A DNA stretch of 64,000 bases from Sulfitobacter sp. W027 (GTDB lineage Bacteria; Pseudomonadota; Alphaproteobacteria; Rhodobacterales; Rhodobacteraceae): contig NZ_CP083564.1 in NCBI RefSeq assembly GCF_025143985.1, positions 559,501-623,500 of the forward strand, written 5' to 3'. Position 1 is the stretch's first letter. Each line of letters opens with the position of its first letter. Under the pieces are notes generated by a model that searched no databases, was not told the DNA's origin, and worked only from the letters and a program-made list of their open reading frames with translations. The translations under genes and the position numbers were made by a program. Shown here in pieces: positions 1-8,652 of the stretch.

Positions 1-604
1 GGGCGAGGGGGCGGTAGAGGTACAGATCGCCTTCTTCGTTAACCAGTTTGGGCGGCATCGTCGCCAGTCGCCCGCCGTGGAAAAGGTTCATGAAAAAGGT
101 CTCTAGAATGTCATCCCGGTGATGGCCCAGCACCACGGCAGAACAGCCTTCTTCGCGCGCGATCCGGTAGAGGTTACCCCGGCGCAGGCGGCTGCACAGG
201 GCGCAGAAGGTGCGTCCGGCAGGGATCTTGTCCATCACGATCGAATAGGTGTCTTGATATTCGATGCGATGCGGAACGCCCATCTTTTCGAGGAATTCCG
301 GCAGCACGGTTGCCGGGAAATTCGGCTGGCCCTGATCGAGGTTGCAGGCCAAAAGCTCCACAGGCAGCAGGCCGCGCCATTGCAGTTCATGCAAGACCGC
401 GAGCAGGGTGTAGCTGTCCTTGCCGCCTGACAAACAAACCAGCCATTTGGGTTTCGGCGCGCCTTCCGCGGTTGGCTCGACCATACCGTATTGGTCGATC
501 GCCTCGCGGGTCATGCGGACGATACGCTTGCGCAGCTTCTTGAATTCGGTGCTTTGCGGTGCGCCGGCAAAGAGGGGGTGAATCTCGTTGGTTTCGTCCA
601 GCAT
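1..604 (-). CDS. ttcA: tRNA 2-thiocytidine(32) synthetase TtcA (C-terminus cut by window edge)
   Basis: TtcA thiolates cytidine 32 in the anticodon loop of certain tRNAs, using ATP and an iron-sulfur cluster. The visible 201 residues begin [10 protein letters not shown]. They contain the PP-loop SGGKDS at about residues 59-64 and the CALC pair (C134, C137), which matches the first two cluster ligands of the family. The GHHRDD stretch at about 160-165 is also typical. The third conserved cysteine would lie beyond the window edge. The gene is the last visible one of the minus-strand rpmH-rnpA-yidD-ttcA series. TilS is a related PP-loop alternative, but the CxxC pair favours TtcA. Confidence 0.93.
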   Translation of the reverse strand, partial: MLDETNEIHPLFAGAPQSTEFKKLRKRIVRMTREAIDQYGMVEPTAEGAPKPKWLVCLSGGKDSYTLLAVLHELQWRGLLPVELLACNLDQGQPNFPATVLPEFLEKMGVPHRIEYQDTYSIVMDKIPAGRTFCALCSRLRRGNLYRIAREEGCSAVVLGHHRDDILETFFMNLFHGGRLATMPPKLVNEEGDLYLYRPLA

Positions 605-670
605 CGTCTGTCTCTCACTATCAGCTTGGCTTCACCTAGGGCATTTTACCCCTTTGCCGCAAGCGGGACG

Positions 671-892
671 CTAATCGGGGACGTTGTCGATTCCACTGCG
701 GCCCCATGGGTGGCAGCGGGCAATCCGCCGCGCGGCCAGCCATCCGCCCCGCAGACCGCCGTGCTTTTGCAAGGCTTCCAGCGCATAGGCGCTGCAGGTG
801 GGCTGGTAGCGGCAATTGTATCCGACCCACGGGCTGAAGAGCAGCCGGTAGCCGCGCACCGGTAGGGCGAGCAGCGTCGCAAAGGGGGTCAT
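671..892 (-). CDS. yidD: membrane protein insertion efficiency factor YidD
   Basis: A 73-residue protein of the YidD family, which assists YidC/Sec-dependent insertion of inner-membrane proteins. The family signature is clear: an N-terminal amphipathic stretch ([15 protein letters not shown]) followed by the cysteine-containing [17 protein letters not shown]. The start ATG overlaps the end of rnpA by four bases (ATGA), so the two are translationally coupled. The order rpmH-rnpA-yidD is widely conserved in bacteria. The yidC gene that often follows is not seen; ttcA follows instead, and yidC may lie outside the window. Confidence 0.95.
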   Translation of the reverse strand: MTPFATLLALPVRGYRLLFSPWVGYNCRYQPTCSAYALEALQKHGGLRGGWLAARRIARCHPWGRSGIDNVPD

Positions 893-1311
893 TTGCGTGC
901 TCCATGCAGGATATCGAGCGCGCGGGTGAGATCGGCAAGCAACTGGCCGAAAGGCAAGACGGCTGTCGCCTCGCGCCGCCCGACAAAGACATAGTCCATG
1001 CCCGCTTGCCCCGCCTGCGGCAGGGTCAGCCGTGCGATTTCACGCAGGCGTCGCTTGGCGCGGTTGCGGGCCACGGCATTGCCGACCTTTTTCGAGCAGG
1101 TAAATCCCACGCGAATGGGCGCCGCGCTGGGCTCTTCGTCCCGGCGGGGTCGCATTTGCAGAATAAATCCCGGGGTCGCCACACGTTTGGCGCGGCTGGC
1201 ACGCTGGAAATCCGCCCGTTTGGTCAGGGTTTCCAAACGCAGAGAAACCGCCGGGGCAGGGTTCCCCTTCGTGGCGCAAGTGCCATTCAAGGGTGCCTCC
1301 GGCGGTGTCAT
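889..1311 (-). CDS. rnpA: ribonuclease P protein component
   Basis: RnpA is the protein subunit of RNase P, which removes 5' leaders from pre-tRNAs together with the M1 RNA. The 140-residue product has the basic RNR-type motif [11 protein letters not shown] at about residues 80-90 and the upstream hydrophobic core [12 protein letters not shown]. The first 30 residues, before [10 protein letters not shown], are longer than in many homologues, so a downstream start is possible. It lies just downstream of rpmH and overlaps yidD by four bases. Confidence 0.95.
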   Translation of the reverse strand: MTPPEAPLNGTCATKGNPAPAVSLRLETLTKRADFQRASRAKRVATPGFILQMRPRRDEEPSAAPIRVGFTCSKKVGNAVARNRAKRRLREIARLTLPQAGQAGMDYVFVGRREATAVLPFGQLLADLTRALDILHGARK

Positions 1312-1337
1312 ATTCTGGTTCCGAAGATCGAGGGCGC

Positions 1338-1472
1338 TTATGCGCTCAGCGATTTCCGGCCCTGTGCGCGGCGTGCGTTGATGATCTTACGGCCGGCTTT
1401 GGTGGCCATGCGCGCGCGAAAACCATGGCGCCGCTTGCGCACGAGGTTCGAGGGTTGAAAGGTGCGTTTCAT
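1338..1472 (-). CDS. rpmH: 50S ribosomal protein L34
   Basis: A 44-residue, strongly basic protein starting [18 protein letters not shown] and ending GRKSLSA, an unmistakable L34. L34 is a small protein of the large ribosomal subunit. Frame and length were read directly: ATG at 1472-1470, TAA at 1340-1338. It is the first gene of the rpmH-rnpA-yidD-ttcA series, and its promoter should lie in the spacer above 1472. Confidence 0.97.
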   Translation of the reverse strand: MKRTFQPSNLVRKRRHGFRARMATKAGRKIINARRAQGRKSLSA

Positions 1473-1790
1473 CGCTCCGTCTCCATTTAAAGCTGGCTGG
1501 GCACGGAATCACTTTAAGGGTTCCACCGCGGCCAGCGTCAATTCAAGCCCGTCCTCTAATGCGGGAGGGCGTGCAAGTCAAACCCCCTGACAGGGAAAAT
1601 CTGCGGTTTGCAACAAAATGCCGGTCCCTGTGGGCCGGATTGTTTCAGTTCGCCCCTCAACCCTGCAGATTTGGCCCTTTGTGCACAAGTCCTATCAAGC
1701 GCGCGTGAGGAGCCTGTTCCTACCTGCCGCTTAACGCCATCATTAAGGAAACCACAACTGGTCTGATGTAGGCCCAATGAAAGTGTTGAA
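1473..1790. other. 318-base spacer between divergent rpmH and the VTT-domain gene
   Basis: No convincing coding sequence. It must carry the rpmH promoter (minus) and the promoter of the 1791 operon (plus). I could not identify reliable -35/-10 boxes by eye and see no long inverted repeat. Confidence 0.6.
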
Positions 1791-2525
1791 ATGAGCCGTC
1801 AAGACCAGAGTAAGCCCGCGCTGATGCGCTACCTGCCCCTCGCGGTGATCGTGGCTGTCGCTGCCGTCGGCGCGTTTACCCTGCGTGATTACCTGAGTTT
1901 CGACGCCCTGCGTGAGAATCGCGAGGCATTGATCGCCTTTCGTGACAGCAACTATCTGCTCACCGCTTTGGCCTTTGTCGTCGCCTATGTGGTGATCGTC
2001 GCCTTCTCCCTGCCGGGGGCGACAGTGGCTACGTTGACCGGCGGTTTTCTATTCGGGCTGTTTCCGGGTGTGCTCTATAACGTGGGTGGCGCGACGCTTG
2101 GCGCGATCGTGATCTTTCTGGCCGCGCAATGGGGCTTGGGCGACCGGCTGAAAGAACGGATGGATGCCTCTGAGGGGGTGGTGCGCAAGATCAAGGCGGG
2201 GATCGACGACAACCAATGGTCGATGCTCTTCTTTATCCGTCTTGTGCCAGTGGTGCCTTTCTTTGTTGCGAATCTGGTGCCTGCTTTCCTCGGCGTGCCG
2301 TTGTTTCGTTTCGCCATCTCAACGTTTTTCGGCATCATGCCGGGGGCGCTGGTCTTTACCTCTGTCGGGGCTGGGCTAGGTGCAGTCTTTGCCCGAGGTG
2401 AGACGCCGGACCTCGGTATCATCTTTGAACCCCATATTTTGCTGCCCATTCTGGGTCTCTGCGTTCTGTCGCTGCTGCCTGTGGCGATCAAGACATTTAC
2501 CGGCAAGAAGGATCTGCTGAAATGA
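1791..2525 (+). CDS. TVP38/TMEM64 (VTT/DedA-like) membrane protein
   Basis: A 244-residue integral inner-membrane protein of the VTT (SNARE-associated) superfamily. There is a TM segment near residues 12-30, then the VTT core: LALAFVVAYVVIVAFSLPGATVATLTGG, GALLGAIVIF-type glycine-rich helices and the FIRLVPVVPFFVANLVPAFLGV re-entrant region. A last TM sits near 215-232. Bacterial members are poorly characterised; some DedA relatives affect lipid flipping and membrane potential. The gene overlaps the following flavoprotein by four bases (ATGA). VTT proteins and MerA-like flavoproteins are neighbours or fusions in various bacteria, which suggests a shared job that I cannot name. Confidence 0.88.
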   Translation: MSRQDQSKPALMRYLPLAVIVAVAAVGAFTLRDYLSFDALRENREALIAFRDSNYLLTALAFVVAYVVIVAFSLPGATVATLTGGFLFGLFPGVLYNVGGATLGAIVIFLAAQWGLGDRLKERMDASEGVVRKIKAGIDDNQWSMLFFIRLVPVVPFFVANLVPAFLGVPLFRFAISTFFGIMPGALVFTSVGAGLGAVFARGETPDLGIIFEPHILLPILGLCVLSLLPVAIKTFTGKKDLLK

Positions 2526-3943
2526 CCAACCGTATCAAGACCGACGTTCTGATCATCGGCGCAGGCTCTGGCGGGTTGTCGGTGGCGGCAGGTGCCGTGC
2601 AGATGGGCGCAGATGTGACCCTGCTGGAGGGGCATAAAATGGGTGGCGATTGCCTGAACTATGGCTGCGTGCCCTCAAAGGCGCTGATCAAAACCGGCAA
2701 GACCGCCCATGCCCAGCAACACGGCGCGCAGTACGGGGTTGAGAATGCCGCCGGAGTGGTGGATTACGCCGCCGCCAAGGATCACGTGGCCGATGTCATC
2801 TCGCAAATCGCGCCGGTCGATTCGGTTGAGCGGTTTGAGGGATTGGGCGTGCGGGTGATCCGCGAATACGGGCGTTTCATTTCCGATAAAGAGGTGCAGG
2901 CGGGCGATACGATCATCGCCGCGCGGCGCATTGTTGTCGCCACAGGATCATCCCCTCTGGTGCCGCCGATTCCGGGGCTAAAGGATGTGCCCTATGAAAC
3001 CAACGAAACCCTCTTTGATCTGCGTGAGAAGCCGGAGCATCTGATCATTATTGGGGGTGGCCCCATTGGTATTGAGATGGCGCAGGCCCATGTGCGGATG
3101 GGCTGTAAGGTTACAGTAATTGAAGGCGAACGGGCGCTCGGTAAAGATGACCCGGAGCTGGCTGAGGTGGTTCTTCAGACCATGCGCGACGAAGGCGTCG
3201 TCTTCGAAGAAGGCAGCAATGCCGCCAACATCAGCGGTGAAGCGGGCGCGATCACGGTTGAGACTAAGGATGGTTGGGTGATCAATGGCTCGCATCTGCT
3301 GATGGCCGTGGGGCGCAAGAGCAACATCGACCGGCTCGACCTCGATAAAGCGGGGGTGGAGACCACCAAAGCGGGCATCAAGGTCGACGAAAGCCTGCGC
3401 AGCAGCAACCGCCGCGTCTATGCCATTGGCGACGTGGCGGGCGGTCTGCAGTTCACCCATGTGGCGGGCTATCACGCCGGGGTGGTGATCCGCTCGATCC
3501 TGTTTGGTCTGCCGAGCAAAACGAAGTTGCACCATATCCCATGGGTCACCTATGCCGCGCCGGAGCTGGCGCAGGTGGGGCTGACCGAAGCGCAGGCGCG
3601 TGAGGAGCATGGGGATAAGCTGGAGGTGGTGCGCTTTCACTATAACCACAACGACCGCGCGATTGCCGAGCGTCAGACCAAAGGGTTCATCAAGGTCATG
3701 GTGGTCAAAGGCCGCCCGGTGGGGGCCAGCATTGTCGGCCATCAGGCGGGTGAATTGATCACCCTATGGTCGCTTGCGCTGGTCAATAACATGAAGATGA
3801 GCCAGATTGCGGCTATGGTTGCCCCTTACCCCACAATCTCGGAAATTAACAAACGCGCGGCGGGGGCCTATTTCAGCCCGCGCCTCTTCGAAAGCGCTTT
3901 GGTGAAAACGGTCGTGCGTGCCGTGCAGCGCCTATTGCCCTGA
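2522..3943 (+). CDS. FAD-dependent pyridine nucleotide-disulphide oxidoreductase, MerA/dihydrolipoamide dehydrogenase-like
   Basis: A 473-residue flavoprotein. The N-terminal FAD motif GAGSGG is at 13-18, the redox disulphide in GGDCLNYGCVPSKAL uses C44 and C49, the NAD(P) fold IIGGGPIGIEMAQ is near 175, and the second FAD motif AIGDVAGG is near 300. In the C-terminal dimer domain the catalytic His of lipoamide dehydrogenases (HPTxxE) is replaced by Tyr (APYPTISE), as in mercuric reductases. There is no N-terminal heavy-metal domain and no C-terminal cysteine pair, so mercury reduction is not supported. It is translationally coupled to the VTT gene; the substrate is unknown. Confidence 0.9.
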   Translation: MTNRIKTDVLIIGAGSGGLSVAAGAVQMGADVTLLEGHKMGGDCLNYGCVPSKALIKTGKTAHAQQHGAQYGVENAAGVVDYAAAKDHVADVISQIAPVDSVERFEGLGVRVIREYGRFISDKEVQAGDTIIAARRIVVATGSSPLVPPIPGLKDVPYETNETLFDLREKPEHLIIIGGGPIGIEMAQAHVRMGCKVTVIEGERALGKDDPELAEVVLQTMRDEGVVFEEGSNAANISGEAGAITVETKDGWVINGSHLLMAVGRKSNIDRLDLDKAGVETTKAGIKVDESLRSSNRRVYAIGDVAGGLQFTHVAGYHAGVVIRSILFGLPSKTKLHHIPWVTYAAPELAQVGLTEAQAREEHGDKLEVVRFHYNHNDRAIAERQTKGFIKVMVVKGRPVGASIVGHQAGELITLWSLALVNNMKMSQIAAMVAPYPTISEINKRAAGAYFSPRLFESALVKTVVRAVQRLLP

Positions 3944-3951
3944 GATAGACC

Positions 3952-5337
3952 ATGATCCACTCGCTCTCTGGCCGTCTGCTTATCCTGACCACCATCTTTG
4001 TGATGCTGGCCGAAGTGCTGATTTTCGTCCCCTCCATCGCGCGGTTCCGCGAGGAATATATGCTAACCCGGCTGGAGCGGGCGCAAATCGCGTCGCTGGC
4101 GCTTTTGGCTGACGATATGCTGGACCCAGAGCTGGAGGAGGAACTGCTTCGCAACGCTGAGGTTTTCAACGTGGTGCTGCGCCGGGATGAGGCGCGGCAA
4201 TTGGTACTGGCCTCCCCCATGCCGCGCTCTGTTTCGCAGACCTATGACCTGCGCGATGCCTCAGCGATGGTGCTGATCCGTGACGCGATGCTGCGGCTGT
4301 TCCGGCCCGGGAACGAGGTGGTGCGGGTAATCGGCGCCCCGGTGCGCGAGGCGGGGCTGTTGATCGAGGTGACGATGGAGACCGCGCCGATGCGTGTCGC
4401 CATGCTCGACTACGGGATTCGCATCTTGATGCTTTCGGCGGTGATCTCGGTCATCACGGCGGTGCTTTTGTTCTTTGCCATGCGGGCCTTGCTGTTAAAG
4501 CCGATCAAGCGGGTCGCGGGCCATATGCAGCGCTACGCTGCGGCCCCTGAGGATGCCCGGCGGATTATTGAGCCTTCGGCGAGCGTGACCGAGTTGCGTG
4601 AGGCTGAAGAAGCGCTGAAAAAGCTGCAGACGGACCTGACACAGGCGCTCAAGCAGAAAGAGCGGCTGGCGCAACTCGGCAGTGCCGTGAGCAAAATCAG
4701 CCATGATCTGCGCAACATCCTGACGTCGGCGCAGCTTTTCACCGATCGCATAGAGATGTCCGAAGACCCGACGGTCAAGCGTATGGCACCCAAGCTTGTG
4801 AGCTCCATCACCCGTGCGGTGCACCTATGCGAATCGACGTTGGCCTTCGGCAAAGCCGAAGAGCCCGGGCCGACGCTGACGCTGATGCGGTTGGAAGATC
4901 TGGTGGAAGAGGTGATCGACGGCGAGCGCCTTGCCGACCCGGAAAGCGACATCAGCTTTGCCGCCGACATCCCCGCGAATCTGACCGTGCGCGCAGACCC
5001 TGAACAAATGTACCGCGTGCTCGCCAATCTCATGCGCAACGCGCGGCAGGCGATCACCGCCACTGGCAAGGCAGGTGAGGTACATCTGCGCGCCGAAGAC
5101 GGGGCAGAGGCGTGGTGCATCACCGTGAGCGATACCGGCCCCGGCCTGCCCCCCAAAGCGCGTGAACACCTGTTCACTGCCTTTCAGGGTGGAGCGCGTA
5201 AAGGCGGATCGGGGCTGGGTCTGGTCATCGCCTCGGAACTGGTGCGCGGCCACGGCGGCACTTTGGCCCTGCGCAGCAGCGGGCCGGAAGGCACAGTTTT
5301 CGACATCACCCTGCCTAAGGGCGATGGCACTTTATAA
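3952..5337 (+). CDS. orphan membrane sensor histidine kinase
   Basis: A 461-residue kinase. Two membrane segments (about 8-28 and 157-180) bracket a periplasmic domain of about 125 residues. A HAMP-like linker (LLKPIKRVAGHMQRYA) and a coiled-coil region (about 212-240) follow. The phosphoacceptor is H251 in KISHDLRNILTSA. The ATPase domain has the N box LMRNARQAI and G boxes DTGPGLPP and GGSGLGL. It starts 8 bases after the flavoprotein and so probably belongs to the same operon, yet no response regulator is adjacent. The signal and partner cannot be inferred. Confidence 0.9.
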   Translation: MIHSLSGRLLILTTIFVMLAEVLIFVPSIARFREEYMLTRLERAQIASLALLADDMLDPELEEELLRNAEVFNVVLRRDEARQLVLASPMPRSVSQTYDLRDASAMVLIRDAMLRLFRPGNEVVRVIGAPVREAGLLIEVTMETAPMRVAMLDYGIRILMLSAVISVITAVLLFFAMRALLLKPIKRVAGHMQRYAAAPEDARRIIEPSASVTELREAEEALKKLQTDLTQALKQKERLAQLGSAVSKISHDLRNILTSAQLFTDRIEMSEDPTVKRMAPKLVSSITRAVHLCESTLAFGKAEEPGPTLTLMRLEDLVEEVIDGERLADPESDISFAADIPANLTVRADPEQMYRVLANLMRNARQAITATGKAGEVHLRAEDGAEAWCITVSDTGPGLPPKAREHLFTAFQGGARKGGSGLGLVIASELVRGHGGTLALRSSGPEGTVFDITLPKGDGTL

Positions 5338-5413
5338 ACTTTCGCAGAAAATTGCATTTCCTCAAAACGAGGGCTTGCAACTCTGCGGGGGTAAGACTAA
5401 ACCCCCGCTCAGT

Positions 5414-5490
5414 GGACCGATAGCTCAGCTGGATAGAGTACCTGACTACGAATCAGGGGGTCGGGGGTTCGAATCCTCCTCGGTCCGCCA
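5414..5490 (+). tRNA. tRNA-Arg (anticodon ACG)
   Basis: A 77-base tRNA with encoded CCA. The acceptor stem GGACCGA (5414-5420) pairs exactly with TCGGTCC (5480-5486), followed by discriminator G and CCA. The D arm has AGCTCAGCTGGATAGAGT. The anticodon stem-loop CTGACTACGAATCAG places ACG as the anticodon, normally modified to ICG and reading CGU/CGC/CGA. The T arm carries GGTTCGAATCC. No integrase gene lies beside it, so nothing suggests use as an attachment site here. Confidence 0.98.
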
Positions 5491-5527
5491 CTACCCAAAA
5501 TTATAGAACGCATCGCTTTCTGGGCAC

Positions 5528-6169
5528 TTATCTGTGTCTCGGCGGGTTGTAGAAACCCGTGTCGCGGTAGGGCCGCTCGAATGCGTGATCCATCAATTCC
5601 AGATGGTCTTGGCCGTAATACATATCACCGTTTAGGAAATAGGTGGGCGAGCCAAAGATGCCGCGGGCGATGGCTTCTTCGGTGTTTTCGGCGTGAATGG
5701 TCTGTATCTCTGTGTCCATCGCCTGCCTGAGCAGGGCATCGCATTCGGGGTCAATCGGTGTGATGGCATTTCGTAGATGCTCAGGGTCAGCGAGATCAAT
5801 ATCATCGCGCCAATGGGCTTGAAGAATCGCAAAAGATAGCGCGTCAACGTCGTGCCCGGCCCGCGCGGCGGCGATCAGGAAGCCGTTCGATAGGCTCAAT
5901 GCGTTGTCATGGTGGGTGGGGCGGTGATTGAGGATATCAAGCCTGCGATACTGCGCCCAACGCTCGATCTCTCGACCAAAGAAGTAGTCGATGTAATGGG
6001 GGGTGAAACCGCGGAAATGGGCCACGCGGCCCGATGCGATCACCGGGGTGAGGTCGAAGGGCCGATGCACCAACCGAGCACCGCGGCAAGCGCAGATCTC
6101 TATAAGTTTGCGGTGGCCGAGATAGGCATAGGCGGAATGGGCGGAATAGAAATATTCGATCGTGTCCAA
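5528..6169 (-). CDS. 2-hydroxychromene-2-carboxylate isomerase-family (DsbA/GST-kappa fold) protein
   Basis: A 213-residue thioredoxin-fold protein of the HCCA isomerase/GST-kappa group. The N-terminal motif EYFYSAHSAYAYLG places a serine (S12) where these enzymes use Ser rather than a CxxC pair, and the C-terminal GIFGSPTYFLNGDMYYGQDHL is the family's substrate/GSH-binding cis-Pro region. Members isomerise 2-hydroxychromene-2-carboxylate in naphthalene breakdown, but the fold is used more widely. No aromatic-degradation genes are adjacent, so the substrate is unassigned. Confidence 0.88.
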   Translation of the reverse strand: MDTIEYFYSAHSAYAYLGHRKLIEICACRGARLVHRPFDLTPVIASGRVAHFRGFTPHYIDYFFGREIERWAQYRRLDILNHRPTHHDNALSLSNGFLIAAARAGHDVDALSFAILQAHWRDDIDLADPEHLRNAITPIDPECDALLRQAMDTEIQTIHAENTEEAIARGIFGSPTYFLNGDMYYGQDHLELMDHAFERPYRDTGFYNPPRHR

Positions 6170-6267
6170 GGTCGGCTCCCTCCGGTTCTGCGGGCATCAT
6201 GGCGGAAACCAATTTGCGCGCAAGGCTGGGAGGGCGAGGGGCCATAGAGGCGACGTTTAAGTGGCGT

Positions 6268-6408
6268 TCAATACCGGCGCTTTGAGATGTCATTGGAATG
6301 AGGTCGCGGTGCAATTGCTCGGACCCGTCGCGGTTCGGGACGCCGCTTTAACAAAAGTGCCAAGGCCGTCGCGGCCACGATCAGGATCAGAAGTTCACTA
6401 GTCCACAT
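6268..6408 (-). CDS. small single-pass membrane peptide (46 aa)
   Basis: A short reading frame: ATG at 6408-6406, TGA at 6270-6268. The peptide begins MWTSELLILIVAATALALLL, a hydrophobic stretch of about 20 residues, and continues with a very basic tail rich in Arg, Lys and Pro. A strong ribosome-binding site (AGGAGGA) precedes the start by about 8 bases. The N-out or N-in hydrophobic helix with a positive cytoplasmic tail resembles many small bacterial membrane peptides. Function unknown. It could be a chance frame, but the combination of Shine-Dalgarno and composition supports translation. Confidence 0.5.
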   Translation of the reverse strand: MWTSELLILIVAATALALLLKRRPEPRRVRAIAPRPHSNDISKRRY

Positions 6409-6514
6409 GAGCCATTCCTCCTACGGCATGTTCAGTAAGTAAACGGTACATGGGGCGGATGGGTTCCGCAAAGGCGCATAAGGCGGCGCTCTTTCGCCAA
6501 AAGTATAGGTTAAG

Positions 6515-6545
6515 CAAAAAGGCCGCGGCATGTCTGCGACGGCCT
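6515..6545 (-). terminator. rho-independent terminator of the peptide ABC operon
   Basis: On the minus strand AGGCCG and CGGCCT (6545-6540 and 6525-6520) can pair, with weaker inner pairs, followed at once by TTTTT (6520-6516). It lies about 25 bases after the stop of the GAF gene, the last gene of the operon. Confidence 0.75.
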
Positions 6546-6569
6546 AGCATTCTCTCCTGCGGCTTGGCC

Positions 6570-7067
6570 TCAGCCCATCTGACGCACGACGGCCATGGTG
6601 GCGATCGCGGGCAGGGTCAGTAGTGCTTTGACGTCGGCGACACGTTCGGGGGTATAGTAACCCTCTTCGTGCAGAATGTTCACCGTCGCTACCATCTTTC
6701 TGCCAAGTATGATCGGCAGGTTCACGACAGAAGCACAGCCCAAGCGGCCAATCAACTCAGCGTCGGGAAAGACAGCGGCGATGTCGGCCAAGGTGTTGGC
6801 GACAAAGCACTCTTGCCGCCCGTGAACCTGCTCAAACCACTGGTCGATGGTGATTTCTTTGGTGCCGGAGGTTGGGTAATTCTCGGCATCATCCGTATAG
6901 ACACGGCGCGCGAGCATGGCGTCCATATCCGCGGTCATCACTGTAAAAAGCTTCGCGCCCACGGTCGCTTTGGTCAGGGTGCACAGCGCGTCGAAAGCCT
7001 GCGTCTCTGTCTGCGCCTGCTCAAGCGCGGTTTGAAAACTTTGCAGCGCGGCGGTGGTATCGGTCAT
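6570..7067 (-). CDS. GAF-domain protein at the end of the peptide transporter operon
   Basis: A 165-residue protein made of a single GAF domain (about residues 20-160), with motifs such as GAKLFTVMTADMD, LGCASVVNLPIILGRKMVATVNILHEEG. GAF domains bind small ligands such as nucleotides or amino-acid derivatives. There is no attached output domain. Its ATG overlaps the stop of the upstream ATPase gene (ATGA), so it is cotranslated with the importer. A ligand-sensing or small enzymatic role linked to the imported substrate is an inference. Confidence 0.85.
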   Translation of the reverse strand: MTDTTAALQSFQTALEQAQTETQAFDALCTLTKATVGAKLFTVMTADMDAMLARRVYTDDAENYPTSGTKEITIDQWFEQVHGRQECFVANTLADIAAVFPDAELIGRLGCASVVNLPIILGRKMVATVNILHEEGYYTPERVADVKALLTLPAIATMAVVRQMG

Positions 7068-7831
7068 CGGACTTCCTTGCGGTCTGGATTGCCGCCCGAG
7101 GCGGCGTAAAGGGCTTGGGTATAGGGATCGGTAAAGCTGCCGTCATGCAGGGCGGTCGCGGGGGCAATCTCAACAACGCGGCCTTTGTTCATCACTGCCA
7201 TGCGGTCGCACATGAAGCTGACCACCGGCAGATTGTGGGTGACCATCAGATAGGTCAGCCCCTGTTCGCGGCGCAGGCGTTTCAACAGATTGAGGATTTC
7301 CGCCTGAACCGAGACATCCAGCGCCGATGTCGGCTCATCCAGCAGCATCACTTTGGGTTCCAGCATCAACGCACGGGCGATGGCGACGCGTTGCCGTTGC
7401 CCGCCAGAGAGTTGATGGGGGAAGCGGAAGCGGAAGCGTTTGTCGAGACCTACCGCCTGCAGCATCTCAACCACGCGGGCACTCCGGTTGCCCAGGCCGT
7501 GGATCATCAACGGCTCGGACAAGACACCGTCCACGGTCTTGCGCGGGTGCAGCGAGGCATAGGGGTCTTGAAACACCATCTGGCATTGCCCGGCGAAGGC
7601 ACGGTCCACCTTGTGACCGCGCGGCTGGCCGAGCACGGAAATCTCACCGGTCCAATCTGGAGCCAGTCCAGCAATGGCCTTAAGCACCGTCGATTTGCCG
7701 GAGCCACTCTCGCCCACCAGCGCAAAGCTCTCGCCCGTCGCCACCTCGATATTTACCCCGGTGACCACCTTGGTTTGCCCATAGGAGATATCGAGGTTCT
7801 TAAGAGTAATCGCGCTCATGTGCCGCTCCAA
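7064..7831 (-). CDS. peptide/nickel-type ABC transporter ATP-binding protein (DppF-like)
   Basis: One of two ATPases powering an oligopeptide importer in the cytoplasm. The 255 residues hold Walker A GESGSGKST (about 37-45), the Q-loop CQMVFQDPYASLHP, the signature LSGGQRQRVAIARAL, Walker B VMLLDEPTSALD and the H-loop VTHNLPVVSF. The short C-terminus with YTQALYAAS is typical of the Opp/Dpp family. It overlaps the start region of its partner ATPase by 16 bases and the GAF gene by four. Confidence 0.95.
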   Translation of the reverse strand: MERHMSAITLKNLDISYGQTKVVTGVNIEVATGESFALVGESGSGKSTVLKAIAGLAPDWTGEISVLGQPRGHKVDRAFAGQCQMVFQDPYASLHPRKTVDGVLSEPLMIHGLGNRSARVVEMLQAVGLDKRFRFRFPHQLSGGQRQRVAIARALMLEPKVMLLDEPTSALDVSVQAEILNLLKRLRREQGLTYLMVTHNLPVVSFMCDRMAVMNKGRVVEIAPATALHDGSFTDPYTQALYAASGGNPDRKEVR

Positions 7832-8652
7832 GCGCTGCGGTCGAGGACGGGAAGTTCATCGCGTGTCTCTTCCATTTTCGGAACTGCGGCCAGAAGGCCT
7901 TGGGTGTAGGGATGGCTGGCCTTGTGTAGATCGGCGGCATCGCAGCTTTCCACCACCTGACCTGCATGCATCACAAGAATGCGGTCGCAATAGCGCGCCA
8001 CGAGGTTGAGGTCGTGGGAGATCAGGATCAGCCCCATACCGTGGTCGCGCACCAGCTCGTCGATGAGGTCAAGCACCTGTGCCTGCACGCTCACATCCAG
8101 CGCCGAGGTCGGTTCATCCGCGATCAGCAGGTCAGGACGGGGGATCAGCATCATGGCAATCATAATGCGCTGGCCCATGCCACCGGAGACTTCATGCGGG
8201 TAGAGGTCGATCACTCGTTCGGGCTCATTGATCCGCACCGATTCCAGCATCTCAAGAACCCGCGCTTTCACGTCGCGCCGGGCGAGGCGCTCGTGGGTCA
8301 ACAAGGCTTCGGCGATTTGCGCCCCCACGGTCATCACCGGGTTCAGCGAAAATTTCGGATCCTGCATGATCATCGAAATCCGCGCCCCGCGCAGGTTCCG
8401 CATCTGCCGCTCCGATTGGCTTTGCAGGTCAATCCCGTCAAAGCGCATCACATCGGCCTGTTGCCTTCCCGGATGGCGCACCAACCGCAGAATCGCGCGC
8501 CCGGTCATGGATTTGCCCGACCCACTTTCGCCCACGATGCCAAGCCGCTCCCGCCCGAGGGTGAAGGACAGCCCCTTGACCACGTCGACCCGGCCCTTGG
8601 GGGTGGGGAAGCTGACGGTGAGGTTCTCAAGTTCCAGCAAGGGGGTGGTCAT
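7816..8652 (-). CDS. peptide/nickel-type ABC transporter ATP-binding protein (DppD-like)
   Basis: The second ATPase of the importer, 278 residues. It has Walker A GESGSGKSM, the Q-loop ISMIMQDPKFSLNPVMTVG, a signature VSGGMGQRIMIAMML, Walker B LLIADEPTSALD and the H-loop ISHDLNLVAR. The C-terminal HPYTQGLLAAVPKM is the Opp/Dpp C-terminal extension. The signature has MGQR where QRQR is usual, which is common in DppD-like subunits. Its ATG overlaps the stop of the upstream permease by four bases. Confidence 0.95.
   Translation of the reverse strand: MTTPLLELENLTVSFPTPKGRVDVVKGLSFTLGRERLGIVGESGSGKSMTGRAILRLVRHPGRQQADVMRFDGIDLQSQSERQMRNLRGARISMIMQDPKFSLNPVMTVGAQIAEALLTHERLARRDVKARVLEMLESVRINEPERVIDLYPHEVSGGMGQRIMIAMMLIPRPDLLIADEPTSALDVSVQAQVLDLIDELVRDHGMGLILISHDLNLVARYCDRILVMHAGQVVESCDAADLHKASHPYTQGLLAAVPKMEETRDELPVLDRSAWSGT

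Noticed and set aside
2522..3943. Mercuric reductase
   Set aside because: Lacks the N-terminal metal-binding domain and the C-terminal cysteine pair, and no mer genes are nearby.
5414..5527. tRNA-Arg as an integration site
   Set aside because: No integrase, no repeated tRNA 3' end and no foreign-looking genes beside it.
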